This document shows, piece by piece, positions 51,519-61,513 of a stretch of DNA of 64,000 nt. The notes beneath the pieces are model-generated. The model did no database searches. It saw only the letters and a list, made by a program, of their open reading frames with translations, and was not told where the DNA came from. Origin of the DNA: CAYNRA01 sp046296415 (GTDB lineage: Bacteria; Bacteroidota; Bacteroidia; Cytophagales; Spirosomataceae); NCBI GenBank assembly GCA_046296415.1, contig JBKBLN010000001.1, forward strand, positions 682,001-746,000, given 5' to 3'. Made by a program: the position numbers and the translations under genes. The first letter of the stretch is position 1; each line of letters starts with the position of its first letter.

Positions 51519-52847
51519 TTAAAAAATGCCAATGTAATGATTTCCCGCTTTATTGATTAGCTTAGCTCCTAGGCTAACATCTCCTGTTTTGGCGTCGATG
51601 ACATATATTCGTCCATCTTTTCCCGTTGGTGTTACGGCCAGGTAGACTTCCTCTCCCAAGACAAGTATTCCTTGGTATTGCCCAAAGTTTAAATCAGCGT
51701 CATAGGGTATTCCCTCCACCCGAGTAGCTGTTTTGTTGGATAGGTTTAGGCGGGCCACAAAACCTTGCGTGGTACCTTCATAAGTGTACAAGGCATACGC
51801 AATCCCATTTCCTACATATTTCCAACTGTCTACATAGGCTCCTTTTACTCCCAAGGCCGCATCAAGACTGAAAACATATTGATTGTCATATTCTTCTTGT
51901 GTGTTGATACGAAGGATATGGGAACCCCGAGTGTCACGTTGGGTTGCCTGGTAGATCGAGCCATCCTCCGCAACAAAAGCATTTGGACTTCGGTACCCAC
52001 TGTTATCCCCTTGGCTGACAGAGGACGTGATGACTCTTGGATTGGTTAAAGAAGGAAAGTCGACCACAACGGATTTACTGCCAAGCCGTTTGAATGAGCT
52101 TTCCACTTGGCCTGTGGATGGATTGTATTTGCGCATCCATGTTCCAATAATCAACTTATTTTGGGCTTTATTCAACACGGGAGCATCCAAACGGAAAATG
52201 CAGTGTCCTTGCGCTTCTTCCTCGGCGGTAAGGGGTATTTGATATTGTTTGTAGCCCTCAATCAAGACATTTTTTAGGTCCAGTGATAGGACAGTGGCTG
52301 TCCCACGGTAATATTGAAAAGGAACCCCCGGTTGGCCGGTATTGTTAGCGGCTATGGAGGCTACATTGACTGCGATGCCCGTTTTGTCCCCATTTTGTAA
52401 CTTTGACCATCTAGGTGAGGTGCTCGCATATTGAGCGATATTGACCGTCACATCCTCTTGAACAAAGGAATTTGCACCGTTTACTTTGTATCGGGCAAAT
52501 TCGCCTCCATTATCCCCTGTGTAGGCAATATTAAACAAAAGGCTACCATCCTCAGACGATTGTAAACGGGCCGTTCGGTTGGATTTTACAGGGAATCCGG
52601 CATCGTATACGTTTATGGAGAAAGTAGGATCTTTGGCCTCCGATCTTCTTACAGCATACACCATGGTCCCCCCATTTCCGTCGCCCGGGGTAGTCCCCAT
52701 CAAGGCACCTGCCACGGTGATCCATCGATTTTCTAGGTTTGCCTCGGACTCATCCGGTGTTTCAATTGCTGTCTTTTCGCAACTGAAAAGAAATAAAATA
52801 CAGAGAACGAGAATGGAGCTTGCCGATTTTTTTAGTTGAGTGAACAT
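51519..52847 (-). CDS. DUF4374 family lipoprotein
   Basis: A 442-residue lipoprotein: the signal ends in LFLFSC at about 18-23, so Cys is lipidated. The mature protein is a beta-propeller-like series of WD-like blades (WITVAGALMGTTPGDGNGG, then FSINVYDAG, IGTWMRKYN and others) and is named DUF4374. In Bacteroidota it accompanies TonB-dependent receptors, often in iron or siderophore uptake loci, and faces the periplasm or the surface. It follows the receptor by 8 nt on the minus strand, so they form one unit. Confidence 0.88.
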   Translation of the reverse strand: MFTQLKKSASSILVLCILFLFSCEKTAIETPDESEANLENRWITVAGALMGTTPGDGNGGTMVYAVRRSEAKDPTFSINVYDAGFPVKSNRTARLQSSEDGSLLFNIAYTGDNGGEFARYKVNGANSFVQEDVTVNIAQYASTSPRWSKLQNGDKTGIAVNVASIAANNTGQPGVPFQYYRGTATVLSLDLKNVLIEGYKQYQIPLTAEEEAQGHCIFRLDAPVLNKAQNKLIIGTWMRKYNPSTGQVESSFKRLGSKSVVVDFPSLTNPRVITSSVSQGDNSGYRSPNAFVAEDGSIYQATQRDTRGSHILRINTQEEYDNQYVFSLDAALGVKGAYVDSWKYVGNGIAYALYTYEGTTQGFVARLNLSNKTATRVEGIPYDADLNFGQYQGILVLGEEVYLAVTPTGKDGRIYVIDAKTGDVSLGAKLINKAGNHYIGIF

Positions 52848-52855
52848 TTGGAAAA

Positions 52856-55270
52856 CTAATTAGTGAATGAATGAAATTGATAATTGATTTTAAGGTATAT
52901 GGCGCGTCCTGGTTTTTGAACCGCAAAGTTGTCGTAGACTTGCCTGTCCAACAGATTTTTTGCGTCGAGACTGACAATCCAATGACGATCGGGAAATGCA
53001 TAGGATAATCCGATGTCATGGATGAATTGGCGGGGTGTCCGAAAATCCTCGATCAGCAGCCATGTCGTGTAAAATCGCTCCACAAATCGGAAGGCATAAT
53101 GCATAGTCAGGTGAGCATTTTTCTGAAATGAGACAGGAAGCTTGTATTGAGCTGTGGCCTGGGTTGTCCAAAAAGGTTCGTTAGGAAGCTGCCGATTGAA
53201 GTAATCGTAGGGTCGACCATTGGGGTCTGTCGGGATATTGAAGACCGATTTGAAGTGTGACATGCCCAGAGAGGTGCGGATCCTACTTTTGTATTGATAT
53301 AATATGTCGGATTCCCACCCAATGGCTTTTGTTTTTCCAAGGTTATCATAAGGATTCGTTTGAACAGCATCATTGATACGTGGATTAATGCGTTGAACGA
53401 TTTTATCGCGAGAATCACGTATGAATCCATTCACTTTAAAAGAAATCATATGCGGACCCCAGTAGAAATTACCCGCATTGAGGCCGATGTTTAGGTTGTA
53501 GCTGACTTCCGGGCGGATACCGAAGTTTTCAATGATGTTATCACCCGGATTTCCAAATACCTCATTTTCAGCAGGAAGTCGAATCGCCTTTTCGGCCGAA
53601 AATAAGGCGGTCCATTGCTTAGTCAATGCCCAAGACGTGGCTATGCCAAATCCGGTTGATTTTTTTATACTTTCGGCCCGATCCACATAGATTTCGTTTT
53701 GACCGTTGACGATTCGCACGCGAGGATCTTGGCGTTGGATGCTTTGGTTGTATCGTTTAAAAAATAGATTACCTTGCCATCGAGTTTGAAAGCCTTTCCA
53801 TTCGTGAGCGAAGGAAGATATATTTTTAGTGAGACCACGGGTGCTCACAAAAGAACGCTCCACTTCAGAGCGCATAAAATCCTGCTCATGCCGGCCAAGA
53901 TTATAAAAAAGATGATTCCAAACGACCCGATGACGGCTAGAAACATCATAAGATAGTCCCGTTCGAAAGGTCGAAATGGATCGATCTATCTCCAAGATGG
54001 TAGGTTCCCCTTGCTGAGCTCCGGTTGGTCGTAAAATAGGTTCACCCTGCAAGCCCAAGCTGATTTGCCCATGCCAATTGTAGTTCCACTTTACGGTGTC
54101 TACAACCGCCTGGCTTCGTTGGCTGTACATGCCGTTGAAATTCGCCTGCAGACCTTTTACCAAAAAATTGGACTTCAGATAGGATAGGTTCATCACATGG
54201 GCGCCCGCTTCTGTAAATCGACCCATGTACGGAATGGACATATAGGTACCGTGTTGGATTTCTTTATAATCCTCTGATACGTTCAATCCAATAAAAAATT
54301 GATCTGCCCACTTAACCTCCGTGAAGCCAAGTTGGGCATGCAGTCCGGAGGATCGGTAGGCATCGTTAAAACGGCGGGCTCGAACGTACTCATAACGGCC
54401 ATTCGGCAGAATGTTTCGGACGAATTTACCCCATACTTCATAATCGTTTTCCGATTGGTTATGAAAACCAGCCACTTTAATCGTTAATCCCGATTTTTTA
54501 GAGCGGTATTGTCCTGTAACTTGACTTTGCCATGTTTGGAAGGATCCGTAGGAGAGGGAAGAATGGAATTGATTTTGACTATTTTTTTTTAAAATGATTT
54601 GGATGGCTCCTCCTAAAGCATCATCGGCGAGATGAGCTGGAATAACACCTTTGTAAACTTCAATCCGATCGATTAAGGCTGGAGGGATGCTGTTTAGGCT
54701 AAAGGATTCTCCGTAGGTTGATATGGGAATGCCATCAATGAAAATCCGGACCGAGTTACCCGACATGCCATTGAGATTGTATTGAACACCCGAGCCCAAT
54801 CCTCCGTTTTGTCGCACCCGAACACCGGCGGTTAAATCCAAGGCCTCGTTGATTTGGATATTTCGGTCCGCAATTTCCTTCATTTCAATGATCTGGACGG
54901 CAAACCCTTTGGTTTCTTCCTCTTTTTTACGTGATTTCTCGGTGATTCGTACTTCTGAAAGAGTGTGTTCCGCTGAATTTACCGTAAAGTCGAGGTAAGT
55001 TATTTTTTGTTGGATGTTGATGGGAAAAGTCGATTTTTCAATTTCAACAGAGGAGATCTCCACCAAGTAGGGACCAAACGGAATGGATGGAAACGAAAAT
55101 TTCCCTTCCACATCCGCCACCGTGGCTAGGGGAGTACCTTTGAGTTGGACGGTGGCTAGTCCGACAGCCTCTTTGTTTTGTGTACGAATACGTCCGGTGA
55201 ATTGGGCTTCTTGTGCCCAAAGTTGGAAAGTTAGGCACAGCAGGAGCCCTACTAAGTAAAAACCTTTCAT
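52856..55270 (-). CDS. TonB-dependent receptor
   Basis: An outer-membrane transporter of 804 residues from the ATG at 55270 (MKGFYLVGLLLCLTFQLWAQ). Order: signal peptide, CarboxypepD_reg-like domain at about 22-105 (GRIRTQNKEAVGLATVQLKG), plug domain (about 120-225, with VRIFIDGIPISTYGES), and a 22-strand barrel ending in YLKINYQFHSF. Bacteroidota receptors of this kind import siderophores, cobalamin or glycans. No SusD partner is present; the DUF4374 lipoprotein is instead next to it, which favours iron-type substrates. A palindrome overlaps its promoter region. Confidence 0.93.
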   Translation of the reverse strand: MKGFYLVGLLLCLTFQLWAQEAQFTGRIRTQNKEAVGLATVQLKGTPLATVADVEGKFSFPSIPFGPYLVEISSVEIEKSTFPINIQQKITYLDFTVNSAEHTLSEVRITEKSRKKEEETKGFAVQIIEMKEIADRNIQINEALDLTAGVRVRQNGGLGSGVQYNLNGMSGNSVRIFIDGIPISTYGESFSLNSIPPALIDRIEVYKGVIPAHLADDALGGAIQIILKKNSQNQFHSSLSYGSFQTWQSQVTGQYRSKKSGLTIKVAGFHNQSENDYEVWGKFVRNILPNGRYEYVRARRFNDAYRSSGLHAQLGFTEVKWADQFFIGLNVSEDYKEIQHGTYMSIPYMGRFTEAGAHVMNLSYLKSNFLVKGLQANFNGMYSQRSQAVVDTVKWNYNWHGQISLGLQGEPILRPTGAQQGEPTILEIDRSISTFRTGLSYDVSSRHRVVWNHLFYNLGRHEQDFMRSEVERSFVSTRGLTKNISSFAHEWKGFQTRWQGNLFFKRYNQSIQRQDPRVRIVNGQNEIYVDRAESIKKSTGFGIATSWALTKQWTALFSAEKAIRLPAENEVFGNPGDNIIENFGIRPEVSYNLNIGLNAGNFYWGPHMISFKVNGFIRDSRDKIVQRINPRINDAVQTNPYDNLGKTKAIGWESDILYQYKSRIRTSLGMSHFKSVFNIPTDPNGRPYDYFNRQLPNEPFWTTQATAQYKLPVSFQKNAHLTMHYAFRFVERFYTTWLLIEDFRTPRQFIHDIGLSYAFPDRHWIVSLDAKNLLDRQVYDNFAVQKPGRAIYLKINYQFHSFTN

Positions 55271-55333
55271 AGAGTAGATACGACAGCGTTGTTGGATGAG
55301 TCGAATAGGATCAACCCGTTCTTTATTTTTATG

Positions 55334-55341
55334 CAAACTTA
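55334..55341 (-). promoter_or_regulatory. Candidate -7 element for the TonB receptor
   Basis: Reads TAAGTTTG on the minus strand, 63 nt before the ATG. No -33 TTG was found. Confidence 0.4.
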
Positions 55342-55353
55342 GACTAATTCTAA
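55339..55353. promoter_or_regulatory. Possible operator TTAGA-N5-TCTAA
   Basis: An inverted repeat with its left edge inside the -7 element. Metal-dependent repressors (Fur, DtxR family) bind AT-rich palindromes of this kind; identity is an inference. Confidence 0.35.
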
Positions 55354-55411
55354 ATAAGTAAAAATGATTTTGCTCATTTAGGGGGGAGAAACTTAGTAAA
55401 GTATAATTAAT

Positions 55412-55446
55412 TTAAAAAAAAGGCCAACTCGTGAAGAGAAGGCCTT
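55412..55446 (-). terminator. Terminator after mutS2
   Basis: On the minus strand AAGGCC and GGCCTT frame a 14-nt loop, followed by a run of eight T. Confidence 0.75.
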
Positions 55447-55466
55447 CTTGGAGAACGTGGCAGGAA

Positions 55467-57905
55467 TTAATTGAGTTGAACCAGTGTGACACCTTGGCCA
55501 CCTCGGTCGGCATGTTCATCGTGCATGGATTTCACTTGGCGATAACTTCGTAGGTGTGTACGGACCACGTTTCGAAGAATGCCATCACCTTTGCCGTGAA
55601 CAATTCTAATTTCCGAAAATCCGAGAAGAAGGGCGTCATTTAACACTTGATCCACCTCCGTGATGGCTTCTTCACCTCGTTTACCGCGAATATCGACATT
55701 GAAGCTAAATTGCTGGGATTTTTCAATCATGTCCAACCCACCAACACGCTTGGGTGCAGGAGCGGCCGATTTGGTAGCTTCTTTGTATTCTTTTCGACTC
55801 ACTTTTTCCAAGCGATTGATCTTGATGTTGGTTTTCAATGATCCGATGGCCACTTCTGCGTCTTTACCCCTTATACTCAATACTTCCCCAACTGTTTCTT
55901 GGCCAATTACCCGGACCAGACTTCCCACCACCACGGGAGAAGCCTCCACCTTCCATTCCTCCTGAGGTTCTTCGCTTTTTGGGGAGGGCTCGGGTAGGAG
56001 AGCCTCTTGTTCAAACTGGACAAGTTCTTCCCGAACCAGTTTGGTTAGTTCCTTATCTGCTTTTTGTTCTTTGATTTCTCGAATGGTATTTTCAATTCGC
56101 CGATTGGCCTCTTTTACCAACTGTCTCGCTTTTTCTTTGGCTTCATTTAGAATCTTCTTTTTCTCGCTATCCAAGAAGTTTTTGAGCGACTCGTACTGAG
56201 ACAAAGTTTCTTTTAATTGTTGATTTTGAGTTTGGAGCAATTGATTTTTCTCGGAAAATACTTTCTTCTCAATATCCAGTTCTTTGATCATCTTTTCAAA
56301 ATCCATCTGTTGATGACCAAGTTTTTTTTGTGCAGCCTTTAGGATGTGGGAGGGTAAACCAATTTTTTGAGCCACCTCCAACGCAAATGAGCTACCGGGT
56401 TTCCCTACTTCCAGTTGGTACAAAGGTTCGAGGTGTTCGGCATCGAAACGCATCGCTCCATTGATGACCCCCTCTGTTTTATCAGCCATGACCTTCAGAT
56501 TGGTATAATGGGTATTTACTACCCCCATAGCTTTAGATTTGACCAATTGCTCCAAAATAGCCTCGGCAATGGCTCCTCCAAGTGTCGGTTCGGTACCGGT
56601 ACCAAATTCATCTATTAAAAACAGGGCGTGGGCATTGGCATGTTGAACAAAATGTCGCATGTTGGTTAAATGACTGGAGTAGGTACTCAAGTCATTCTCT
56701 ATACTTTGCTCGTCGCCGATATCTATAAAAAGCCGTTTAAAGACACCTACCGTGGAGTCTGGGGAGAGTGGGACGGGAAGTCCACACTGCACCATGTATT
56801 GAATTAGACCAATGGTTTTCAAGAGAACGGATTTCCCACCAGCATTTGGTCCAGAGACAAGTAATACCCGCTGGTTCTCGTGTAAATGGAGATCAAGAGG
56901 GACAACCGACTTACCTAATTTTCGAAACGCCAACACCAGTCCAGGATGCCTTGCTTGTTGCCACTGGATGAGCCGAGAATCGATCAGAAGGGGAATGGAA
57001 GCTTGAATCTCTTGGCCGAGTAAAACTTTGGCTCGAATAAAGTCGACTAACCCTAGAAAGAAATAGGCTCGTCGAAGGGAAGGTACTTGGGGACGAATAA
57101 AATGGGTCAGATTTTCCAAGATTTTGATAACCTCCCGTCGTTCTCGAATTTCGAGATCTCGGATCTCATTATTGGCTTCCAAGACTTCTGCAGGTTCTAC
57201 AAAGGCCATTTGTCCGGTAGCCGATTCATCGTGTACAAATCCCCGTAATTTTCGTTTATGTTCAGCTAAAACGGGTATGACCAATCGACCATTTCGGACG
57301 GTGAGTGTCATTTCCTCGCCGATCCAACCACTATTTCGGGCAGTTCGGTAGATTCGTTCCAAGGTTCTACGTACTTGCGCTTGTTCACTGGCCAATTTTC
57401 GGCGGATATCGTACAGTTCAGGTGAGGCATTATCCCGTACCTGCCCTCGCTCGTCAAAAGTTTGATCTATTTTTTGGATAATTGGAAGCCACTCTACCTT
57501 TGTTGGAGTAGCTTCTGGCCGTTGGGCTTGTTGTACCAAGTCTTGCCACATGGGAAAAGACCCCGGTTCTGTTTGTGCAAAAAGCTGAACAATCCGGTGG
57601 ATGGTATGTAAGGATAGCTTGATTCCAAAAAATTGATCTTCATCCAAGTAGGTCCCGGGTACAGCTGCCAGATCCAAAGCCTGGCGCATGTCTAGGTAGT
57701 TTTGGGTTGGAAAACCCGGTTCAAGCTGAAGAAATCGGGTGAGTTCATCTACTTGTTGAAGACGCTTTTGAATGGTACCAAAATCATCACTAAATTTTAA
57801 CTTTTTAACAAAGTCTTCGCCCAATGGACTTATACAAGCGTCTTGTAGCCATTGACGGATGGAGTCAAATCCAAGTTTTTGTTCTATATTTTTGGGGTAC
57901 AGCAT
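55467..57905 (-). CDS. mutS2: Endonuclease MutS2
   Basis: An 812-residue MutS homologue that binds branched DNA or collided ribosomes and lacks the mismatch-recognition domain. ATPase motifs: Walker A VSGPNAGGKSVLLKT near 330, Walker B LFLIDEFGTGTEP. A coiled-coil section (about 515-640, many K and E) and the C-terminal Smr domain (VDIRGKRGEEAI then IRIVHGKGDGILR) follow; the Smr domain is nuclease-like and rules out MutS1. It is downstream of the CoA-binding gene by 49 nt on the same strand, with a terminator past the stop. Confidence 0.95.
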   Translation of the reverse strand: MLYPKNIEQKLGFDSIRQWLQDACISPLGEDFVKKLKFSDDFGTIQKRLQQVDELTRFLQLEPGFPTQNYLDMRQALDLAAVPGTYLDEDQFFGIKLSLHTIHRIVQLFAQTEPGSFPMWQDLVQQAQRPEATPTKVEWLPIIQKIDQTFDERGQVRDNASPELYDIRRKLASEQAQVRRTLERIYRTARNSGWIGEEMTLTVRNGRLVIPVLAEHKRKLRGFVHDESATGQMAFVEPAEVLEANNEIRDLEIRERREVIKILENLTHFIRPQVPSLRRAYFFLGLVDFIRAKVLLGQEIQASIPLLIDSRLIQWQQARHPGLVLAFRKLGKSVVPLDLHLHENQRVLLVSGPNAGGKSVLLKTIGLIQYMVQCGLPVPLSPDSTVGVFKRLFIDIGDEQSIENDLSTYSSHLTNMRHFVQHANAHALFLIDEFGTGTEPTLGGAIAEAILEQLVKSKAMGVVNTHYTNLKVMADKTEGVINGAMRFDAEHLEPLYQLEVGKPGSSFALEVAQKIGLPSHILKAAQKKLGHQQMDFEKMIKELDIEKKVFSEKNQLLQTQNQQLKETLSQYESLKNFLDSEKKKILNEAKEKARQLVKEANRRIENTIREIKEQKADKELTKLVREELVQFEQEALLPEPSPKSEEPQEEWKVEASPVVVGSLVRVIGQETVGEVLSIRGKDAEVAIGSLKTNIKINRLEKVSRKEYKEATKSAAPAPKRVGGLDMIEKSQQFSFNVDIRGKRGEEAITEVDQVLNDALLLGFSEIRIVHGKGDGILRNVVRTHLRSYRQVKSMHDEHADRGGQGVTLVQLN

Positions 57906-57954
57906 TCGAAAAAAGCGTCCAATTTTTCTGTAAAATTAGGGTTTTCGGACGATA

Positions 57955-58323
57955 TTAGTATTGATGGGTGGATAACATAACGAGGGTACACGCTTCGATG
58001 GGTTCGATGCCTTTGGCTTCCAACTCACGAGCCCATTCGGGATTTTCGGCTCCCGGATTGAAAATGACACGCCGTGGATGAAGGTCTTCAACCCATTTTT
58101 TCCATTCCGATTGATTTTTTTCACTTAAATAAACGGTGACGGTATCAATAGGTACATCCGAAGGGATAACCGATTGGATGGGTTGCCCGAAAACACTTCC
58201 CTCTCCCCGCCCAACGGCCAGAAAAGGAATGGATTTCCGATGAAGGGCTTCAGCAGCCAGATAGGCGTACCGATTGGGATTGGTGGAAGCTCCTAATACC
58301 AGTGTTTTGGGTTGCTCGCTCAT
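57955..58323 (-). CDS. CoA-binding domain protein
   Basis: A 122-residue Rossmann-fold protein starting at ATG 58323 (MSEQPKTLVLGASTNPNRYA). The start GASTNPNRYAYLAAEAL and the later RRVIFNPGAENPEWARELEAKGIEPIEAC (cut here) match the CoA_binding_2 family (E. coli YccU). The protein probably binds CoA or a similar nucleotide; its role is unknown. It sits between the M28 peptidase and mutS2 on the minus strand. Confidence 0.82.
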   Translation of the reverse strand: MSEQPKTLVLGASTNPNRYAYLAAEALHRKSIPFLAVGRGEGSVFGQPIQSVIPSDVPIDTVTVYLSEKNQSEWKKWVEDLHPRRVIFNPGAENPEWARELEAKGIEPIEACTLVMLSTHQY

Positions 58324-58378
58324 AAAGTCAAGGTTTTCACTTCCTACCAAACACCGATCAGCCCAACAAAGTTTATCT

Positions 58379-59590
58379 TTACATAGCTACTTGCAAGGCC
58401 ATTAGTGTGTCGTCTCTTCGAAGGATCACTTCAATCTTTTCCCCTTGGTGCAGTTGACTCATGATTCGTAGGTAATCTCGAACAGAATAGACGGGGATGT
58501 CCTTTAGTCGAATCAACACGTCGCCAGGTTGTATTCCAGCCTGGCAGGCAGGTCGATTCCGAGTCACATAGTCGACCTTCACCCCCTTGTCAGAAAAGCC
58601 GTAATCGGGGATAAATCCCAAGGTTAGGGCAGGATTCATGATGGGTTCGGCGGATTTTGGCGGATTTTGAAAGTGCCCTGGGACCGAGTCTTCCAGTCCA
58701 ACTACCAGGTTGTGAATCAATTGGACAATTTTACTTAAATGAAAGTAGTCAATTTTATCCTCGGTGTCGGAAGGTCGATGATAGTCTTCATGTACCCCGG
58801 TACTGAAGGAAAGGATAGGGATTTGTTGATTGAAAAACGGGAGGTGGTCTGAGGAATAAACGCCGAGTTCCATGGACCGAATAGGTAATTGAATAGTTTG
58901 GTTCGCTTTTGCAGTGAGTGGAGACCATAGTTGGCTAGTGTTCATGCCTCTGACAAGTAATTGGCGCTCAGCACTGAATCGACCAATCATATCTACATTG
59001 ATCATGCAATGAATGGAAGACTTGTTGAAAGGTAGATTTTGAACAAAATGACGGGAACCTTGAAGCCCGATCTCCTCAGCACCAAAGAAAACCACAACAT
59101 AATTGTGTTTTTCCTGAATCGAATTATGAGCTAATTGCTTTACCAGCTCCAATAGCCCCGCGACTCCGGAGGCATTGTCGTCAGCTCCCGGATGAATGGT
59201 CCCACGGGTACCTAGTTCCATCGAGCCATCCCATTCACCTCGACCGAGATGGTCATAATGACCTCCCAAGATAATGGTAGATGGAGCATGGTTGTTGATA
59301 AATCCAATGACATTCTGGGTTGCAATGGGTGGGTGTGTGGGCAGATGTTCCGGCCGAACACTAAACGACTGAAAATACGAAGAATACGGAGGCAACGATG
59401 GAATACCCAAAGCCACCAATTGAGAACGAATGTACTCAGCTGCTTTTCTTTCTCCTGGTGTTCCACAAGCTCGGCCCTCTAACTCAGCCGCAGTGAGATA
59501 CTGAATGTGTCCCTGTAGCTTTGTCAATGACACGTCCTGAGCACAAATACCAAACGAAAGAAAAAGCAAGCCAAGTACATATTTTAACAT
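58379..59590 (-). CDS. M28 family zinc peptidase with C-terminal PDZ
   Basis: A 403-residue exported aminopeptidase: signal peptide ends at FGICAQ. The metal site is visible as GGHYDHLG (His, Asp-type ligand region), GADDNASGVA (Asp), FFGAEEIGL (Glu pair) and NVDMIGR (Asp) with a last His in HEDYHRPSD. After the catalytic domain, residues ~320-400 form a PDZ-like domain (GIQPGDVLIRLKDIPV). It is presumably periplasmic or surface exposed and degrades peptides. A -7 element TATCTTTG lies at 59622-59629 (minus). Confidence 0.9.
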   Translation of the reverse strand: MLKYVLGLLFLSFGICAQDVSLTKLQGHIQYLTAAELEGRACGTPGERKAAEYIRSQLVALGIPSLPPYSSYFQSFSVRPEHLPTHPPIATQNVIGFINNHAPSTIILGGHYDHLGRGEWDGSMELGTRGTIHPGADDNASGVAGLLELVKQLAHNSIQEKHNYVVVFFGAEEIGLQGSRHFVQNLPFNKSSIHCMINVDMIGRFSAERQLLVRGMNTSQLWSPLTAKANQTIQLPIRSMELGVYSSDHLPFFNQQIPILSFSTGVHEDYHRPSDTEDKIDYFHLSKIVQLIHNLVVGLEDSVPGHFQNPPKSAEPIMNPALTLGFIPDYGFSDKGVKVDYVTRNRPACQAGIQPGDVLIRLKDIPVYSVRDYLRIMSQLHQGEKIEVILRRDDTLMALQVAM

Positions 59591-59621
59591 AAGGAGGAGC
59601 CTGGATGGCTAATAATTAGAT

Positions 59622-59629
59622 CAAAGATA
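59622..59629 (-). promoter_or_regulatory. Candidate -7 element for the M28 peptidase
   Basis: Reads TATCTTTG on the minus strand, 32 nt before the ATG. No TTG at the -33 position. Confidence 0.4.
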
Positions 59630-59696
59630 AAAATATCTTGATAACTAAAAAGTGGTTTTCCTCCTATTTTTTAAAATAAAATGAAAAATTCGCCTA

Positions 59697-59729
59697 TATT
59701 ATACTAAAATATTGATTTTTGGTATAATA
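59697..59729. repeat. AT-rich inverted repeat
   Basis: TATTATACTAAAA pairs with TTTTTGGTATAATA with one wobble pair. It lies between the amidohydrolase stop and the M28 promoter and may end the amidohydrolase transcript. Confidence 0.45.
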
Positions 59730-59776
59730 AAATAGATTGGTGTCGAAATTTTAATAAATAAAAAATAAATAATATT

Positions 59777-61414
59777 TCATTTTGAAGTGTTGAATACCAT
59801 TTCACCTGCCACAAAAGTTGATTTTACTTTGGTTTTTCGAATTTTTTCGGCAGGAATCTTCATAATATCTTGATCCAGTATGACAAAATCTGCCATTTTC
59901 CCTACTTCAATGGAACCTCTTTCTTTTTCCTCGAAATTGGCATAAGCACTCCAAAGCGTCATGGCTTTTAGGGCTTGTTCACGGGTCAAGGCGTTTTCCA
60001 TTTGATATCCCCCGGAAGGGAACTGGTTGTCATCTTGGCGAGCCACTGCGGCGTGGAATCCGAACAAGGGATTGATATGTTCGACGGGAAAGTCAGATCC
60101 ATTCGCAAGTACTCCATTTTGTTGGAGAAGCGATTGGAATGCGTAGCCATGTTTTTCACGGACTGGTCCAAGTCTTTTTCCTGCCCAATACATATCTGAG
60201 GTGGCGTGGGTTGCCTGGATGGAGGGAATGACTTGGTATTGCCCAAATTTGGGGAGATCATCCGGATGGACGATTTGAGCATGCTCAATCCTCCATCGGC
60301 GATTGTTTTTACCTTTTAGTAAATCACCGTAGATGGATAAGGTGAGACGGTTTGCAGAATCACCTATGCAATGGGTATTGGCTTGGTAATCGGAGGCAAA
60401 AATTTGGGTCAGGCTCCGGCGTAGTTCGTCAGGGGAAAGTAACAAAAAACCTGTTTGATCGGGGGCATCGGCGTAAGGTTCAAGCAAGCATGCTCCACGG
60501 GAACCTAACGCACCATCGGCATACAATTTAATGGATCGAACATGTAAACGATCCGTTTTGATGATCCCTCGCTTTAGGTAATAATCCAAGTTGCCAATGC
60601 CGAGAGATACCATGACGTAATCTCTAATTTTCAGAGAGCCTTCCTTGTGCATTTTCTCGATGAGTTCGATGTCATCTCGATTCAACCCAGCATCTGAAAC
60701 GGTGGTGAGTCCAACCTCAAAACAGGCCTTTTCGGCTGCCAAAATCATGGTACGTTGTTCTTCCTCGGTAGGTTTAGGAATTACGCGACGAACCAGTCCC
60801 ATGGCATTGTCGATAAGGACACCCGTGGGCTCACCTTGCTCCAGGAGCACATCCCCACCGTCAACTCGGGTGGTTGAGGTGATTCGGGCGAGTTGCAAGG
60901 CTTTGGAGTTAACTAAGAGCGCATGGCCATCAATTCGAGTCAACGCAACAGGACGATTCGGGAAAGCCTGATCCAACGCTTCTTTGGTGGGAAAGCCAGT
61001 AGTTGGCCAATCGTTTTGATCCCATCCTCGGCCAATCAGCCAGTCGTTACCCGGATTTTTGGCAGCAAAGACTTGAAGTTTAGAAATGACATCCTCATAC
61101 GAGGTAGAACCTACCAAGTCGCATTGGGATAACAACTGTCCAAGGCCTACAAAATGAGCATGTGGGTCGTATAACCCCGGAAATACCGCATGGCCTTGAG
61201 CATCCCAAGTTTTTTTGGCTCTGTATTTTTTGGTTATATCTTGCGTTGATCCTACTGCAACGAAAATCCCTTTTCGTATCGCAACCGCCTCAGCGGTAGG
61301 TTGTTGGTCGCTTGCCGTATAAATTTGAGCGTTCGTGACCAACAGATCAACGGACTTGTGGGTACATCCGGCGAGTAAACCTCCCAGAAAGACTAAATAG
61401 AATTTTTTTTTCAT
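59777..61414 (-). CDS. Lipoprotein amidohydrolase (YtcJ-like, Amidohydro_3)
   Basis: A 545-residue metal-dependent hydrolase beginning at ATG 61414 (MKKKFYLVFLGGLLAGC); an earlier codon would add 14 residues. The lipobox LLAGC marks it as a lipoprotein. The amidohydrolase fold shows the metal HAH motif in FPGLYDPHAHF, the WLIGRGWDQNDW block of the YtcJ group, HCIGDSANR, RWRIEHAQIV and GSDFPVEH. Such enzymes hydrolyse N-acyl or amide compounds; substrates are largely unknown. It diverges from the hydroxyproline operon across a 99-nt gap, which may share regulation. The hairpin at 59697-59729 lies after it. Confidence 0.88.
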   Translation of the reverse strand: MKKKFYLVFLGGLLAGCTHKSVDLLVTNAQIYTASDQQPTAEAVAIRKGIFVAVGSTQDITKKYRAKKTWDAQGHAVFPGLYDPHAHFVGLGQLLSQCDLVGSTSYEDVISKLQVFAAKNPGNDWLIGRGWDQNDWPTTGFPTKEALDQAFPNRPVALTRIDGHALLVNSKALQLARITSTTRVDGGDVLLEQGEPTGVLIDNAMGLVRRVIPKPTEEEQRTMILAAEKACFEVGLTTVSDAGLNRDDIELIEKMHKEGSLKIRDYVMVSLGIGNLDYYLKRGIIKTDRLHVRSIKLYADGALGSRGACLLEPYADAPDQTGFLLLSPDELRRSLTQIFASDYQANTHCIGDSANRLTLSIYGDLLKGKNNRRWRIEHAQIVHPDDLPKFGQYQVIPSIQATHATSDMYWAGKRLGPVREKHGYAFQSLLQQNGVLANGSDFPVEHINPLFGFHAAVARQDDNQFPSGGYQMENALTREQALKAMTLWSAYANFEEKERGSIEVGKMADFVILDQDIMKIPAEKIRKTKVKSTFVAGEMVFNTSK

Positions 61415-61513
61415 ATATGATGGTGAGTGCCTAAGAACAAATCTACTATTTGTCATTGAGGTATAAAGTGATTATGTTTGTTTTTTCGACTAACCTACTA
61501 AACTTGTTGATCT

